From CAZTVF01 sp964616985 (GTDB lineage: Bacteria > Planctomycetota > Phycisphaerae > SM23-33): DNA of 25,690 bases. The DNA lies in the NCBI GenBank assembly GCA_964616985.1, contig CAZTVF010000078.1, positions 1 through 25,690 on the forward strand. Direction: 5' to 3'. Below, in pieces: positions 1 through 8,217 of this stretch (position 1 is the stretch's first letter; every line of letters starts with the position of its first letter). A model generated the notes under the pieces. The model did not search any database. It was not told where the DNA came from and saw only the letters and a list, made by a program, of their open reading frames with translations. A program made the position numbers and the translations under genes.

Positions 1-663
1 GACGTCGAGCAGCACCTGGGCCGCATGAGCGGCTGGAGCATGGGCCTCTACCAGCGGCTGCAGACCCGCCGCGGCAACGCCGACCAGCAGCACACCGCCG
101 ACTGGATGCGGCTGAACGTCGTCGCGGGCTTCTTCGACACCGAGAACGAGGACCTGCTGCCGGCCGATGGGCGGTTCTTCAGCTATCGCCCTGAATACAG
201 CCTGCCGCGGAACAACGTGAACACCGAGTACTCCTGGCACATCAGCGACGCCACGACGTTCCTGTTCGACACGAATTATGACGTCGAGCAGCAGGGCTTC
301 CGCCGGACGAACTTCGGCCTGGCGGTACAGCGCGACCCGCGCCTGGCGTACTTCCTGGGCTACCGGCAGATCCGCGACCTGAACTCCTCGGTCGTCACCG
401 CGGGCGCCAACTACGAGCTCACTCGCAAGTACCGCTTGAGCGTCTTCGAGCAGTACGACCTCGACTACGGCAACGGCATGAATCTCGCGACCGGCATCAC
501 GCTGGTGCGCAAGTTCGAGCGGTGGTACGGCGGGGTGACCTTCGTCTACAACCAGGCCCGCGACGACGTCTCGGCCTTCATCACCCTGTGGCCTGAAGGC
601 GTGCCCGAGCTGCGCATGAGTTCGGGCGGCATGAACCTGCTCGGCCGCAGCTCGATGAACTGA
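1..663 (+). CDS. LptD-like outer-membrane beta-barrel protein, C-terminal part (5' end outside window)
   Basis: The frame is open from base 1 and ends at TGA 661-663, so the first ATG (base 25) is probably internal and the gene starts upstream of the window. The 220 visible residues alternate polar and hydrophobic/aromatic positions, as in beta strands. Examples are NVNTEYSWHISDATTFLF, FRRTNFGLAVQRDPRLAYFL, and the near-terminal pattern of Tyr-Arg-Leu-Ser strand, YDLDYGNGMNLATGITLVRK and FERWYGGVTFVYN. This arrangement resembles the last strands of LptD/OstA, the barrel that inserts lipopolysaccharide into the outer leaflet. The usual LptD cysteines are not visible in this part. If correct, the host has an outer membrane with LPS-like lipid. 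It could instead be another large outer-membrane barrel. The family call is from pattern memory; the barrel fold is better supported. Confidence 0.55.
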   Translation, partial: DVEQHLGRMSGWSMGLYQRLQTRRGNADQQHTADWMRLNVVAGFFDTENEDLLPADGRFFSYRPEYSLPRNNVNTEYSWHISDATTFLFDTNYDVEQQGFRRTNFGLAVQRDPRLAYFLGYRQIRDLNSSVVTAGANYELTRKYRLSVFEQYDLDYGNGMNLATGITLVRKFERWYGGVTFVYNQARDDVSAFITLWPEGVPELRMSSGGMNLLGRSSMN

Positions 664-764
664 TCCGGCGTTACCGCCCGCCCGGCCCCTCTCCGTCCCT
701 GCACGCCCACCGCGATTTCCTCTCCAAGGGGCTATGATTTGTTGGAGGACGAACGGAGGGAAAC

Positions 765-1613
765 ATGATCAAGGCACTATGGGTGACAGCGGCGGTGGGG
801 GTTCTGATGCTTGTTCCGTCCAAGGGGCTTGCCGATGAGAAAGGTCTCTACGGCTTGGATCGCGATCGCCTCATGATCCTGACTCCTTGGCTGTTCGACG
901 GCATGTACGGCGACCGGCATCTGTACGGCGATGAATGGGGCGTCAAAGGGGAACGGATCGTCAAGGAAGGCGAGAATAAGTGGGGCGAGCGCCGTGACGA
1001 AGGCCTGCTCTATGGCGAGCGATTCCATGGCTTTTTCGGCGAGAGATATCTCGGCCACAGGTTCTTCGGTGAGGGCTTCGGCGGAGACAAGTACCTCGGG
1101 AAAGGCCGTCTGGGACGCTCGTTTGGGGATATCCGCGGCGAGCGCTCCGGTGAGGGCGTCCGTGGCGGCAAGATCAGTTTCGAGCACAGGTACTGGGGCG
1201 GCTACGAAGACATCGCGCCTTATGGCGTGATGCCGTTCGCGGGGGAAGAGAGATTCATGTTCCCCTTCGGAGCACGTGAACGTTTCGGGCATGAGGTCAA
1301 GGCTTGGGGCGTTCAACTCCTGAGTCCCGGCATCGTTATCGAGCCGCCCCTCGGCGAGGCCGACATCTGGTACAGGAGAAACCTTCAGAGCTTTGGCAGC
1401 GGTTACTTCGGGGCGGGCACAGGAAGCACCATCATCGTGGTGCCTAACTCCGGCCTGGGGGCAGCCGATAGCCTCGTTCCGAACCGTTTCGGTCTGGGCA
1501 GCGTCAACGTGAACCCCAGCTTTGGAACTCCCAGCCGGGGCACGGACGCAAATATGACCGACGCCAATCAGCCGACCCTGCTTCCGGGGACCAGACCCCG
1601 CATTCCGATGTGA
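765..1613 (+). CDS. Secreted Gly/Arg/Glu-rich repeat protein, unknown function
   Basis: This is a 282-residue protein with a purine-rich ribosome-binding site (GGAGGG) just before the ATG. Residues 1-23 look like a signal peptide (MIKALWVTAAVGVLMLVPSKGLA, cut after GLA). Residues about 38-125 are a degenerate series of short units of the form aromatic-Gly-Glu/Asp-Arg-aromatic-Leu-Gly, for example YGERFHGFFGERYLGHRFFG. The C-terminal third is richer in Gly, Pro, Asn and Ser and ends in a proline-rich tail. I do not recognise a family. The repeat spacing of about 8 residues and the many charged residues suggest an extracytoplasmic structural or binding protein, which is inference only. A 321-codon reading frame on the opposite strand over the same bases is most likely a GC-driven shadow. 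A hairpin terminator follows at 1642. Confidence 0.7.
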   Translation: MIKALWVTAAVGVLMLVPSKGLADEKGLYGLDRDRLMILTPWLFDGMYGDRHLYGDEWGVKGERIVKEGENKWGERRDEGLLYGERFHGFFGERYLGHRFFGEGFGGDKYLGKGRLGRSFGDIRGERSGEGVRGGKISFEHRYWGGYEDIAPYGVMPFAGEERFMFPFGARERFGHEVKAWGVQLLSPGIVIEPPLGEADIWYRRNLQSFGSGYFGAGTGSTIIVVPNSGLGAADSLVPNRFGLGSVNVNPSFGTPSRGTDANMTDANQPTLLPGTRPRIPM

Positions 1614-1641
1614 CGTATACGACGTGACGTGGCATATTTGA

Positions 1642-1670
1642 ATGGGGCGCCTTTGGACGCCCCATCTTTT
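1642..1670 (+). terminator. Rho-independent-type terminator
   Basis: The arms ATGGGGCG (1642-1649) and CGCCCCAT (1658-1665) pair perfectly around an 8-nt loop and are followed by CTTTT. It lies 29 bases after the stop of the 765-1613 gene and before the ribosome-binding site of the next gene, so it probably separates the two transcripts. Confidence 0.7.
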
Positions 1671-1790
1671 GCGCTGGGTGCGGGCCTTCACAAGTCCCGC
1701 CTCTCGGCAGGCAAGCCCGGGCCGCCCCCTGTCCACGTCCATGCCAGCGACAGGCGCTACAATGAGATAAGGAGGAAAGAGAGGCCGACC

Positions 1791-3539
1791 ATGACCTTGC
1801 GGATCGCGCTCGCCGCGGCCGTCATCGCGGCTGGAGCCACTTCGTTGTTCGGCGAAACATCATCCCCCGCGGTTGCGGCGATCGAACAGGCCCCCGACGC
1901 TTCGGCCGCAGTGGCTGCGTATGCCGGCGCTATCGCCACCAACCCGGGCGACATTCGCGTCGATCAAGCCTATATCAAGCGAATGGTGGAACTGGGGCAG
2001 CCTCAGCTTGCGGACCACCAGGCACAGGCCGTGGTGGCCAAGACGCCTGACTTCGCCCTGGCCTGGGCGGTCGAGAGCTACTCCAACGCCCAGCGCGGCA
2101 ACATGGCCGACAGCCTTCAGCAGATCGTGGAGGCCCATCGTAGATCGCCCACAGACCCGTTCGTGCTCAAGACGGCCGGCGAGCTGATGGCGTGGTACGA
2201 CCGCAATAAATCTCTGCCTGTCGGCGAGGATCTCCGCGAGGCGATTGCCAAGATGCGTGAGGACGTCGTGAAGCAGGCCGAATACCGACAGGCCTACCAG
2301 GACGCATACAACCAGCAGCAGGACTTCGCCGCCGCGCCGGCCCCATCGGTGGAGGCCCAGAGCCCGCCGCTTCCGCCGCCTGTGTACCAGTCCTCCCCGA
2401 GCTACTACCCGCCTCCGATCTGGCCGGTCGCACCGCTATACGGCACGCCTTCGTACGACCTCTATTCGTACTCGCCCTGGAGCTACTCTTATCCGCGGCC
2501 GGGCTACGGGCTGATGGATCCGTGGTGGGCGGGCAGCCCGTTCTATTCGCCGCAGAGCGTGGTGGTCATCCGCGATCGTCACCACCACTACGGCCGATAT
2601 GATGCCGACCGCAGCTTCGGGGCCGCCCCCGCGGCAACGCCGGCGCCTTCGCTTGGGCGCGCCAACGAGGCGGCCGTCGCTGCGAAACCGACCCCGGTTG
2701 CCGCTCCGCCGGCGTTGGGGAACAGGCCGGCCCCATCGCCCAGGCCCGCCGGTGCACCGACTGCCTCGCGGGAGGGGCGCAGCTCGTTCGGCGCTGCGCG
2801 GCCTGACGCGCGCCCCGGCGCGTCACCGGCGCCCGAGGCAGCAAGAGGGCCTGCGGCCACCGCCCACCAGCGGCACGAAATGGCGGAGCACGGTCGCTAC
2901 AGGGCGGCGGCCCCTATCTCCCCGCCTCGAGCGGGGCTGCGCGAACGTCACGATGCCCCCAAGTATGCTCGGGCGGCCCCGCCTCCTGGCGCGCTTCGGG
3001 GCCGCGCTCACGCTGCCTCGCCAGCCCCGGCTGCGGCCCCGCCTGTGGCGTCTGCAAAGCCCGAAACGACGCCGCCGAGGCTCGCCGCGCCGGCCCCGCC
3101 AGCGATCCGCTCGGCGCCTAATCCTGCTCCGCCGGCGATGAAGGCAGCGCCCCCGAATCCTGCCGCGCCGGGCACATCGGCAGCGCGTGCACCGTCATTT
3201 GGATCTCGCGCTCCAGCGCCAGCGGCCAAGCCTGCCGCACCGGCAGCCCCGCCGGCGGCAGCGCCTCGCGCGCCGACGGTTGGGCCGCCCGCCGCTCGTG
3301 CTGCACCGGCCCAGCCCCACAGGAACGCAGCGCCTCCGCCCCTGGCCATGAATGCATCGCCGCCGCGTCCCGCAGCGCCTGCGCCCAAGGCGATGAACGC
3401 GCCGCCTCCGCGTCCCGCAGCGCCTGCTCCCAAGGCGATGAACGCGTCACCTCCACGGCCCGCAGCGCCTGCGCCCAAGGCGATGAACGTGCCGCCTCCG
3501 CGCCCGGCAGCGCCAGCGGGCGGCCACCATCACCGTTAG
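1791..3539 (+). CDS. Exported TPR-like protein with long Pro/Ala-rich tail
   Basis: This protein has 582 residues when started at ATG 1791, which is preceded by AAGGAGG at suitable distance. An upstream in-frame ATG at 1629 would run through the terminator and lacks such a site. Residues 1-29 resemble a signal peptide (MTLRIALAAAVIAAGATSLF..., Ala-Val-Ala cut). Residues about 35-165 contain helical pairs like tetratricopeptide repeats (AAYAGAIATNPGDIRVDQAY, then AVVAKTPDFALAWAVESYSN). Next comes a Tyr/Pro/Ser-rich stretch (about 200-255) and then more than 300 residues dominated by Pro and Ala with scattered Arg and Lys. It ends in four near-identical 15-residue units (PPPRPAAPAPKAMNA type) and GGHHHR. 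TPR domains bind protein partners. The tail is probably disordered and may interact with wall or envelope polymers (inference). Confidence 0.75.
   Translation: MTLRIALAAAVIAAGATSLFGETSSPAVAAIEQAPDASAAVAAYAGAIATNPGDIRVDQAYIKRMVELGQPQLADHQAQAVVAKTPDFALAWAVESYSNAQRGNMADSLQQIVEAHRRSPTDPFVLKTAGELMAWYDRNKSLPVGEDLREAIAKMREDVVKQAEYRQAYQDAYNQQQDFAAAPAPSVEAQSPPLPPPVYQSSPSYYPPPIWPVAPLYGTPSYDLYSYSPWSYSYPRPGYGLMDPWWAGSPFYSPQSVVVIRDRHHHYGRYDADRSFGAAPAATPAPSLGRANEAAVAAKPTPVAAPPALGNRPAPSPRPAGAPTASREGRSSFGAARPDARPGASPAPEAARGPAATAHQRHEMAEHGRYRAAAPISPPRAGLRERHDAPKYARAAPPPGALRGRAHAASPAPAAAPPVASAKPETTPPRLAAPAPPAIRSAPNPAPPAMKAAPPNPAAPGTSAARAPSFGSRAPAPAAKPAAPAAPPAAAPRAPTVGPPAARAAPAQPHRNAAPPPLAMNASPPRPAAPAPKAMNAPPPRPAAPAPKAMNASPPRPAAPAPKAMNVPPPRPAAPAGGHHHR
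3348..3527 (+). repeat. 45-bp in-frame tandem repeat, four copies
   Basis: Units begin with ATG AA(C/T) at 3348, 3393, 3438 and 3483 and encode MNxxPPRPAAPAPKA; the last unit diverges after PAAPA. The period is 45 bp and the copies differ at few positions, consistent with recent slippage or unequal exchange. Copy number is likely to vary between strains. Confidence 0.9.
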
Positions 3540-3546
3540 GGGTGCA

Positions 3547-3636
3547 TACCGAACCGTTCGTTCCCAGTGAGCAACAGCTCGGAAAGGCGAGCGATAGCAG
3601 GCCGTCTGGATTTTCGAGATGCATGCAACTCATAGG
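3547..3636 (-). repeat. Dispersed intergenic repeat, copy A (inverted orientation)
   Basis: Read on the minus strand, this stretch aligns with 8068-8178. A 31-nt core (3573-3603 versus 8108-8138) matches at 28 positions, including the 14-mer GAAAGGCGAGCGAT on the plus strand here. The outer part, GCAACTCATAGG at 3625-3636, matches the complement of 8069-8080 with one difference. It lies in the 190-bp gap between the TPR protein and the GH36 gene, upstream of the promoter at 3676. No open frame of interest lies in it. Confidence 0.75.
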
Positions 3637-3675
3637 CGTGGGCGCCCCCATACGCGGCGGGGGACTTATCACGAC

Positions 3676-3704
3676 TTGACGCAAACGGCGCGTCCGATTA
3701 CAAC
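3676..3704 (+). promoter_or_regulatory. Sigma-70-type promoter for the GH36 operon
   Basis: TTGACG (3676-3681), 17 bases, then TACAAC (3699-3704). This predicts a start near 3711 and a leader of about 20 bases before ATG 3730. It matches 5 of 6 and 4 of 6 consensus bases. It is a sequence-pattern call only. Confidence 0.5.
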
Positions 3705-3729
3705 GCCTCTTTCCCCAACGGAGAAAGAC

Positions 3730-5685
3730 ATGAAACTCGGTTCAATCAAGGTGTTGTCCTCGCTTCCGCAACAGGCCTGCGTCGAGGCCTATGACAGCCA
3801 AGGCGCGTTCGTCTCGCTGCCGCGCGAGCTGCTGGCTGCCGGCGTCGCCGGTATCAAGCTCGATCAAATGACGCACCTGCTGGCCCTGGAGCGTTACGGC
3901 ATGTGGTGGTCGCGCCCGGTGTTCGGCGCCAGCGAATCCCAAGTGCCCGCCGACACGCAGTACCTCCTGTGGCGGCGCAAGGACGGCCTGTACGGCCTGC
4001 TGCTGCCGCTGGTCGATGGCGACCTGCGTGCCTTCCTCACCGGCGGCCCCGAGGGCCTCTCGCTGCAGGTGCACGGCGCCGTCGGCGGCAGCTACCCCCA
4101 CGAGGCCCTCACGCTGCTGGTCGCGATCGGCCGCGATCCCTATGAGCTCAGCCGCCAGGCCGTGCACGCCGCGTCGCGCCGCCTGGGCACGTTCCGCACG
4201 CGCGAGCAGAAGCGCATGCCCGCCTTCGTCGACTATTTCGGCTGGTGCACGTGGGACGCGTTCTACGGCGCGGTTGACGAGGCGAAGGTCATCGAGGGGC
4301 TCGAGTCGTTCCGCAAGGGCGGCATCTCGCCGCGGTTCATGATCCTCGACGACGGCTGGCTGGATGTGGAAGGGCACATGCTCAACTCGTTCCGGGCGGC
4401 CCCGGCGAAGTTCCCCAACGGCCTGGGCGGGCTCATCCGCCAGGCGAAGCAGAATTATGGCGTAGAGTGCTTCGGCGTGTGGCACACGCTGCAGGGGTAC
4501 TGGAACGGCATCAATCCCGCGGGCGAGATCCCCAGGGAGTTTCACGTCATCGAGAACAAGGCCTCCAGCCCCAAGGGCGAGGAAGCCTCGCTGCGCCACT
4601 TCGTGCACCTCGACGACGTGCACCGTTTCTACCAGCTGTGGTACGAGCAACTCCGCCGCGAGGGCGTGGACATGACCAAGGTCGACAGCCAGTCCTCGCT
4701 CATGGCCTTCACCAACGGCGTCTTCGGGCAGAACACTGCGATGAAGGCGTACCAGCAGGCCCTCGGCGGCGCGGCCCATGCCCACTTCGAAGGCAACACC
4801 CTGCACTGCATGTGCAACGGCAGCGACGTGGCCTACAACATGCAGTCCACGCAGGTGTGGCGCAACAGCGACGACTTCTATCCATCCAAGCCCGAGAGTC
4901 ACGGCCGCCACGTCCACATGAACGCGATGAACAACCTGTGGACCTCGACGTTCTCGCTGCCCGACTGGGACATGTTCCAGTCCGGCCACGCGGCGGGGCC
5001 TTTCCACGCGGCCGCCCGCGCCATCAGTGGCGGGCCCATCTACGTCAGCGACAAGCCCGGGCAGCACGATTACGCCCTGCTCAAGAAGCTCTTCACCTCC
5101 GACGGCATGGCCCTGCGGTGCCCGCAGCCCGCGCAGCCCGCAGCCGACTGCCTCTTCGTCGACTGCCAGACGCAGAAGCACCTGCTGAAGGTGACTAACC
5201 GCTGCGGGGACATCGGCGTGCTGGTCGCGTTCAACTGCCGCTACGTGCCCGAGGACAATGCCCCCGTCGTCGGCAGCTTCTCGCCCGCCGACGTAAGCGG
5301 TCTCAAGGGCGCGAAGTTCGCCGTGTACCTGCAATCGTCGGGCGAGTTGAAGGTGATGCGGCGGCGCCAGAAGCAGCCGCTGGCCCTGGGCCCGCTGGGC
5401 TGGGAACTGGCCACCATCTCGCCGATCGTTGACGGCCTGGCCGCGATCGGGCTGGTCGAGAAGCTCAACAGCGCCGCCGCCATCCAGTGGCAGCACCGCC
5501 GCGAGGACGGGGCCCTGGAGATGATGCTGCGCGACGGCGGCAGGATCGGCCTGTACGCCCAGCGCAAACCCAAGAGCGTCATGGCCAACGGCCGGGCGGC
5601 GAAGTTCGCGTATGACAAGGCGTCGGGGCTGGTGACGCTGAAGGCGGCCGCGGGCAAGCCCGTGCGTGTCGTCGTTCGGCCGTAG
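3730..5685 (+). CDS. GH36 raffinose synthase / Sip1-type alpha-galactosidase
   Basis: This is a 651-residue enzyme. The start is ATG 3730 (GGAGA ribosome-binding site 6 bases upstream) rather than the in-frame ATG at 3619, which lies upstream of the promoter. Hallmarks of the raffinose-synthase branch of GH36 are present in order: FGWCTWDAFY (170-179), MILDDGW (204-210), KVDSQ (317-321) with D319 as the expected nucleophile, PDWDMFQS (411-418) carrying the candidate acid/base aspartate, and VSDKPGQHD (439-447). An N-terminal beta-rich region (1-160) and a C-terminal beta domain flank the barrel, as expected. The predicted reaction is hydrolysis or transfer of alpha-galactosyl residues from raffinose-type sugars. 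There is no signal peptide, so it is probably cytoplasmic and depends on import. The permease gene starts 4 bases after the stop. Bacterial members are seldom biochemically tested, so the exact substrate is open. Confidence 0.88.
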   Translation: MKLGSIKVLSSLPQQACVEAYDSQGAFVSLPRELLAAGVAGIKLDQMTHLLALERYGMWWSRPVFGASESQVPADTQYLLWRRKDGLYGLLLPLVDGDLRAFLTGGPEGLSLQVHGAVGGSYPHEALTLLVAIGRDPYELSRQAVHAASRRLGTFRTREQKRMPAFVDYFGWCTWDAFYGAVDEAKVIEGLESFRKGGISPRFMILDDGWLDVEGHMLNSFRAAPAKFPNGLGGLIRQAKQNYGVECFGVWHTLQGYWNGINPAGEIPREFHVIENKASSPKGEEASLRHFVHLDDVHRFYQLWYEQLRREGVDMTKVDSQSSLMAFTNGVFGQNTAMKAYQQALGGAAHAHFEGNTLHCMCNGSDVAYNMQSTQVWRNSDDFYPSKPESHGRHVHMNAMNNLWTSTFSLPDWDMFQSGHAAGPFHAAARAISGGPIYVSDKPGQHDYALLKKLFTSDGMALRCPQPAQPAADCLFVDCQTQKHLLKVTNRCGDIGVLVAFNCRYVPEDNAPVVGSFSPADVSGLKGAKFAVYLQSSGELKVMRRRQKQPLALGPLGWELATISPIVDGLAAIGLVEKLNSAAAIQWQHRREDGALEMMLRDGGRIGLYAQRKPKSVMANGRAAKFAYDKASGLVTLKAAAGKPVRVVVRP

Positions 5686-5689
5686 CGGC

Positions 5690-6979
5690 ATGCCAGCCCT
5701 CCTGACCATCCTGGGCGTCTTCGCACTGATCCTGGTGCTGGCCCGCCTGAAGGCGCCGCTGGCGGCGGCCATTCTTCTGGGCGCCCTCGCGGCGGGCTTG
5801 CTCTTCGGCCGCCCCCTGGGCGAGGTGCTGCTGCTCGCCGGGCGGGGGTTGATCCAGCCGATGAGCCTGGGCCTGCTCACGATCACCGTGCTGCAGCTGG
5901 TGCTCTCGGGCGCCATGCAAAAGGGCGGGCAGATGCAGGAGATCGTCTCGCTGGCCCGCGCCGTGCTGCGGCGGCCGGCCGTGGCGATGGCGGCCATGCC
6001 CGCGCTGATCGGCCTGTTGCCCATGCCCGGTGGCGCGGTCTTTTCCGCGCCGATGGTCGATTCGGCCGCCGGCGAGCACAACACCGACGGGGCCAAGCTC
6101 TCGGCCGTGAACTACTGGTTCCGCCATATCTGGGAGCACTGGTGGCCGCTGTACCCGGGCGTGATCCTGGCGATGGCGCTTTCGCATACCGACTGGCTGC
6201 CGTTCGCACTGTGCCAGCTCCCGCTGGGGCTGATCATGGTGGTGGCGGGCCTGCCGATCCTGTGGCGTCTGCATCCCCAACTGCGGCAGTCCGCTCCGCC
6301 TGCCCCGGCCGGGTCGAAGCGGCGGCTGATCGTTGTCACCTCCTCCATCTGGTTGATCATCGTGGTGACCATCCCGCTGGCCATCGCGGTGCGGGCGGCC
6401 GCGCCGACGTCTCCCTCGGCGATCCTCGACACGCTGATCACGTTCGGCCCCATCACGGCGGGCCTGGTCGTCGCGGTGGCCTGGACGCTCTATCGCGGCG
6501 GGCTGGGCGCTCGCGTTGCCGGGGCCCTGTTCGCGTCGCGGTCGGTGGCGTCGATGGGCTCGCTGGTGCTCAGCGTGATGGCGTTCCAGTACGTGCTCAA
6601 GGCGGTGGGGGCGCCGGGGCAGGTCGCGCAGGAGCTGAGCATGATGAACGCGCCGGTGACGGTGGTGGTTGCCCTGCTGCCGTTCATTGCGGGCATGGTC
6701 ACGGGGCTGGCGTTCGGCTTTGTCGGCACCAGTTTCCCCATCGTGCTGCCGCTGGCGGCGGTGCTGGCCGGGGAGGCCACGATTCGCCCCTATGTCGCCC
6801 TCGCGTACGCCTTCGGCCACCTGGGCCAGATGTGCAGCCCCATCCACCTGTGCTACGTGATGAGCAACCGCTATTTCCGCACGCCCTTCGGCCCCGTCTA
6901 CCGCCACATCGTTCCCTCGCTGATCGCCGGTGCCGCGATGACCGTGGGCTACTTCTTCGTGCTCCGCTGGCTGCTCTAA
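5690..6979 (+). CDS. DUF401 family membrane permease
   Basis: This integral membrane protein has 429 residues and about 10-12 hydrophobic segments. Motifs typical of the DUF401 family are seen: LPMPGGAVFSAPMV (about residues 105-118), then NYWFRHIWEHWWPLYPGVIL (about 140-159), and near the C-terminus FGFVGTSFPIVLPL and GHLGQMCSPIHLCYV. The family is an uncharacterised group distantly like GntP/ArsB-type carriers. ATG 5690 is chosen; a GTG at 5666 would overlap the GH36 gene by 20 bases and is also possible, and neither has a strong ribosome-binding site. Tight linkage to the GH36 gene suggests it carries the galactoside or its product across the inner membrane, which is inference. Its stop is only 6 bases from the stop of the convergent moxR gene. 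Confidence 0.85.
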   Translation: MPALLTILGVFALILVLARLKAPLAAAILLGALAAGLLFGRPLGEVLLLAGRGLIQPMSLGLLTITVLQLVLSGAMQKGGQMQEIVSLARAVLRRPAVAMAAMPALIGLLPMPGGAVFSAPMVDSAAGEHNTDGAKLSAVNYWFRHIWEHWWPLYPGVILAMALSHTDWLPFALCQLPLGLIMVVAGLPILWRLHPQLRQSAPPAPAGSKRRLIVVTSSIWLIIVVTIPLAIAVRAAAPTSPSAILDTLITFGPITAGLVVAVAWTLYRGGLGARVAGALFASRSVASMGSLVLSVMAFQYVLKAVGAPGQVAQELSMMNAPVTVVVALLPFIAGMVTGLAFGFVGTSFPIVLPLAAVLAGEATIRPYVALAYAFGHLGQMCSPIHLCYVMSNRYFRTPFGPVYRHIVPSLIAGAAMTVGYFFVLRWLL

Positions 6980-6985
6980 GGCGTC

Positions 6986-7981
6986 CTACTTGCCAACCGA
7001 CTCGACCGCCGCCGCGATGATCGCATCCGCCTCGATCCCCTCGGCTTGGCCTTCGAACGAGAGGATCAGCCGATGCCGTAGCGCGGGGGCGGCGGCCTGT
7101 TTCACGTCGTCGAAGGCGACGTTGGCGCGGCCGTCGCGAAGGGCCAGCACCTTGGCGCCCAGCAGCATCGCCTGCGCGGCCCGCGGCGAGGCGCCGTAGC
7201 GTACGAACTTGCGGGTCGCCTCGGGGGCCTTGGCGTTCTGCGGGTGCGTCGCCAGCACCAACTGGGCCACGAACTGCTTCACCTCGTCGGCTGCCTCCAC
7301 CTGCCGCACCACCTGTCGCATGCGTTCGATGTCCTCAGCGTTGGCCGCCTTGGCCGCGTGCGCCGCCCCCGGACCGGTCGTGCGATCCATGATGGCCGTC
7401 AACTCCGCCGCCGTGGGCGAGGCCACGTTGATCTTGTACATGAAGCGGTCCAGCTGCGCCTCCGGCAGCGGGTACGTGCCTTCCATCTCCAGCGGGTTCT
7501 GCGTGGCCAGCACGAAGAAAGGCCGCGGCAGGGGGTGCGTCGCCCGCGCCACCGACACCGTCTGCTCCTGCATCGCCTCGAGCAAGGCCGACTGCGTCTT
7601 GGGCGTGGCCCGGTTGATCTCATCGGCCAGCACGAGGTTGGCGAAGACCGGCCCTTCCTGGAAGCGGAACACCTTGCCGCCGCGTTCGTCGGCGACCACG
7701 ATGTTGGCGCCGGTGATGTCCGACGGCATCAGGTCGGGCGTGAATTGGATGCGGCTGAACGAAAGGTCCAGGGCCTCGCCCAGCGTGCGGACCAGCAGCG
7801 TCTTGCCCAGCCCCGGCACGCCCTCCAGCAGCGCGTGCCCGCCGGCCAGAAGGCACGCCAGCACCTCGTCGATCACCCGCTGGTGGCCGACGATGACGCT
7901 TCGCACCTGCTGGACGATGCGGCCGTAGTCGGCCCCGAAACGCTTGATCTGTGCGGCGTAATCTTCGCCCGTCTCGCTCAT
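6986..7981 (-). CDS. MoxR-family AAA+ ATPase
   Basis: This is a 331-residue ATPase with GAGGGTG as ribosome-binding site before the ATG. Visible motifs are Walker A GVPGLGKT (54-61), Walker B LVLADEIN (116-123) followed by the RATPKTQSALLEAMQE helix, sensor 1 ATQNP (159-163), the EGTYPLPEAQLDRF segment (167-180), and a C-terminal lid with GASPRAAQAM. MoxR proteins act as chaperone-like ATPases that mature or activate partner complexes, often with DUF58 or von Willebrand A proteins encoded next door. No such partner gene follows here, because the downstream neighbour is the convergent DUF401 gene. The partner may be encoded elsewhere. Compared with the second MoxR at the right edge, it lacks the Ala/Pro tail. 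Confidence 0.93.
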   Translation of the reverse strand: MSETGEDYAAQIKRFGADYGRIVQQVRSVIVGHQRVIDEVLACLLAGGHALLEGVPGLGKTLLVRTLGEALDLSFSRIQFTPDLMPSDITGANIVVADERGGKVFRFQEGPVFANLVLADEINRATPKTQSALLEAMQEQTVSVARATHPLPRPFFVLATQNPLEMEGTYPLPEAQLDRFMYKINVASPTAAELTAIMDRTTGPGAAHAAKAANAEDIERMRQVVRQVEAADEVKQFVAQLVLATHPQNAKAPEATRKFVRYGASPRAAQAMLLGAKVLALRDGRANVAFDDVKQAAAPALRHRLILSFEGQAEGIEADAIIAAAVESVGK

Positions 7982-8067
7982 GTGTCACCCTCAATCTGCA
8001 CATAAGATACCCCGCTTGGCATCCTGTTGCCAGTGGTGCTTGACGCAAGTCATCGCGGAGGTGTTCC

Positions 8068-8178
8068 CCGATGAGTTGCGCGCATAAGAAGACATGGAGA
8101 ATCACCAGGCCTGCAATCGCTCGCCTTTCTGCGCTGTTTGATCTCGCGAGAGCGGACAGCGCCAAAAAGCGAGCGACT
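8068..8178 (+). repeat. Dispersed intergenic repeat, copy B (longest copy)
   Basis: This copy lies between the moxR start and the exported-protein gene at 8218. It shares its first two thirds with the inverse of 3547-3636 (28 of 31 core bases). Its last 29 bases (8150-8178) match 24953-24981 at 25 positions, ending in an identical AAAAGCGAGCGACT. It therefore links the two other copies into one family. Reading frames crossing it are not continuous with the downstream gene in any convincing way. Confidence 0.75.
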
Positions 8179-8217
8179 GCCCTTGATTCCCTCTCGCCGC
8201 CGTGGAAAATCATCTCC

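Noticed and set aside
777..1742. 321-codon minus-strand frame opposite the secreted Gly/Arg-rich gene
   Set aside because: It has no ribosome-binding site or recognisable domain, it crosses the terminator, and the plus-strand frame has a signal peptide and a good ribosome-binding site.
3348..3527. CRISPR-like array
   Set aside because: The regular 45-bp units have no unique spacers and are an in-frame coding repeat.
3742..6096. 784-codon open frame on the minus strand opposite the GH36 gene
   Set aside because: It lies antisense to a gene with clear catalytic motifs. Its translation is low-complexity, rich in His, Arg, Gln and Val, as expected from GC-rich third-position bias.
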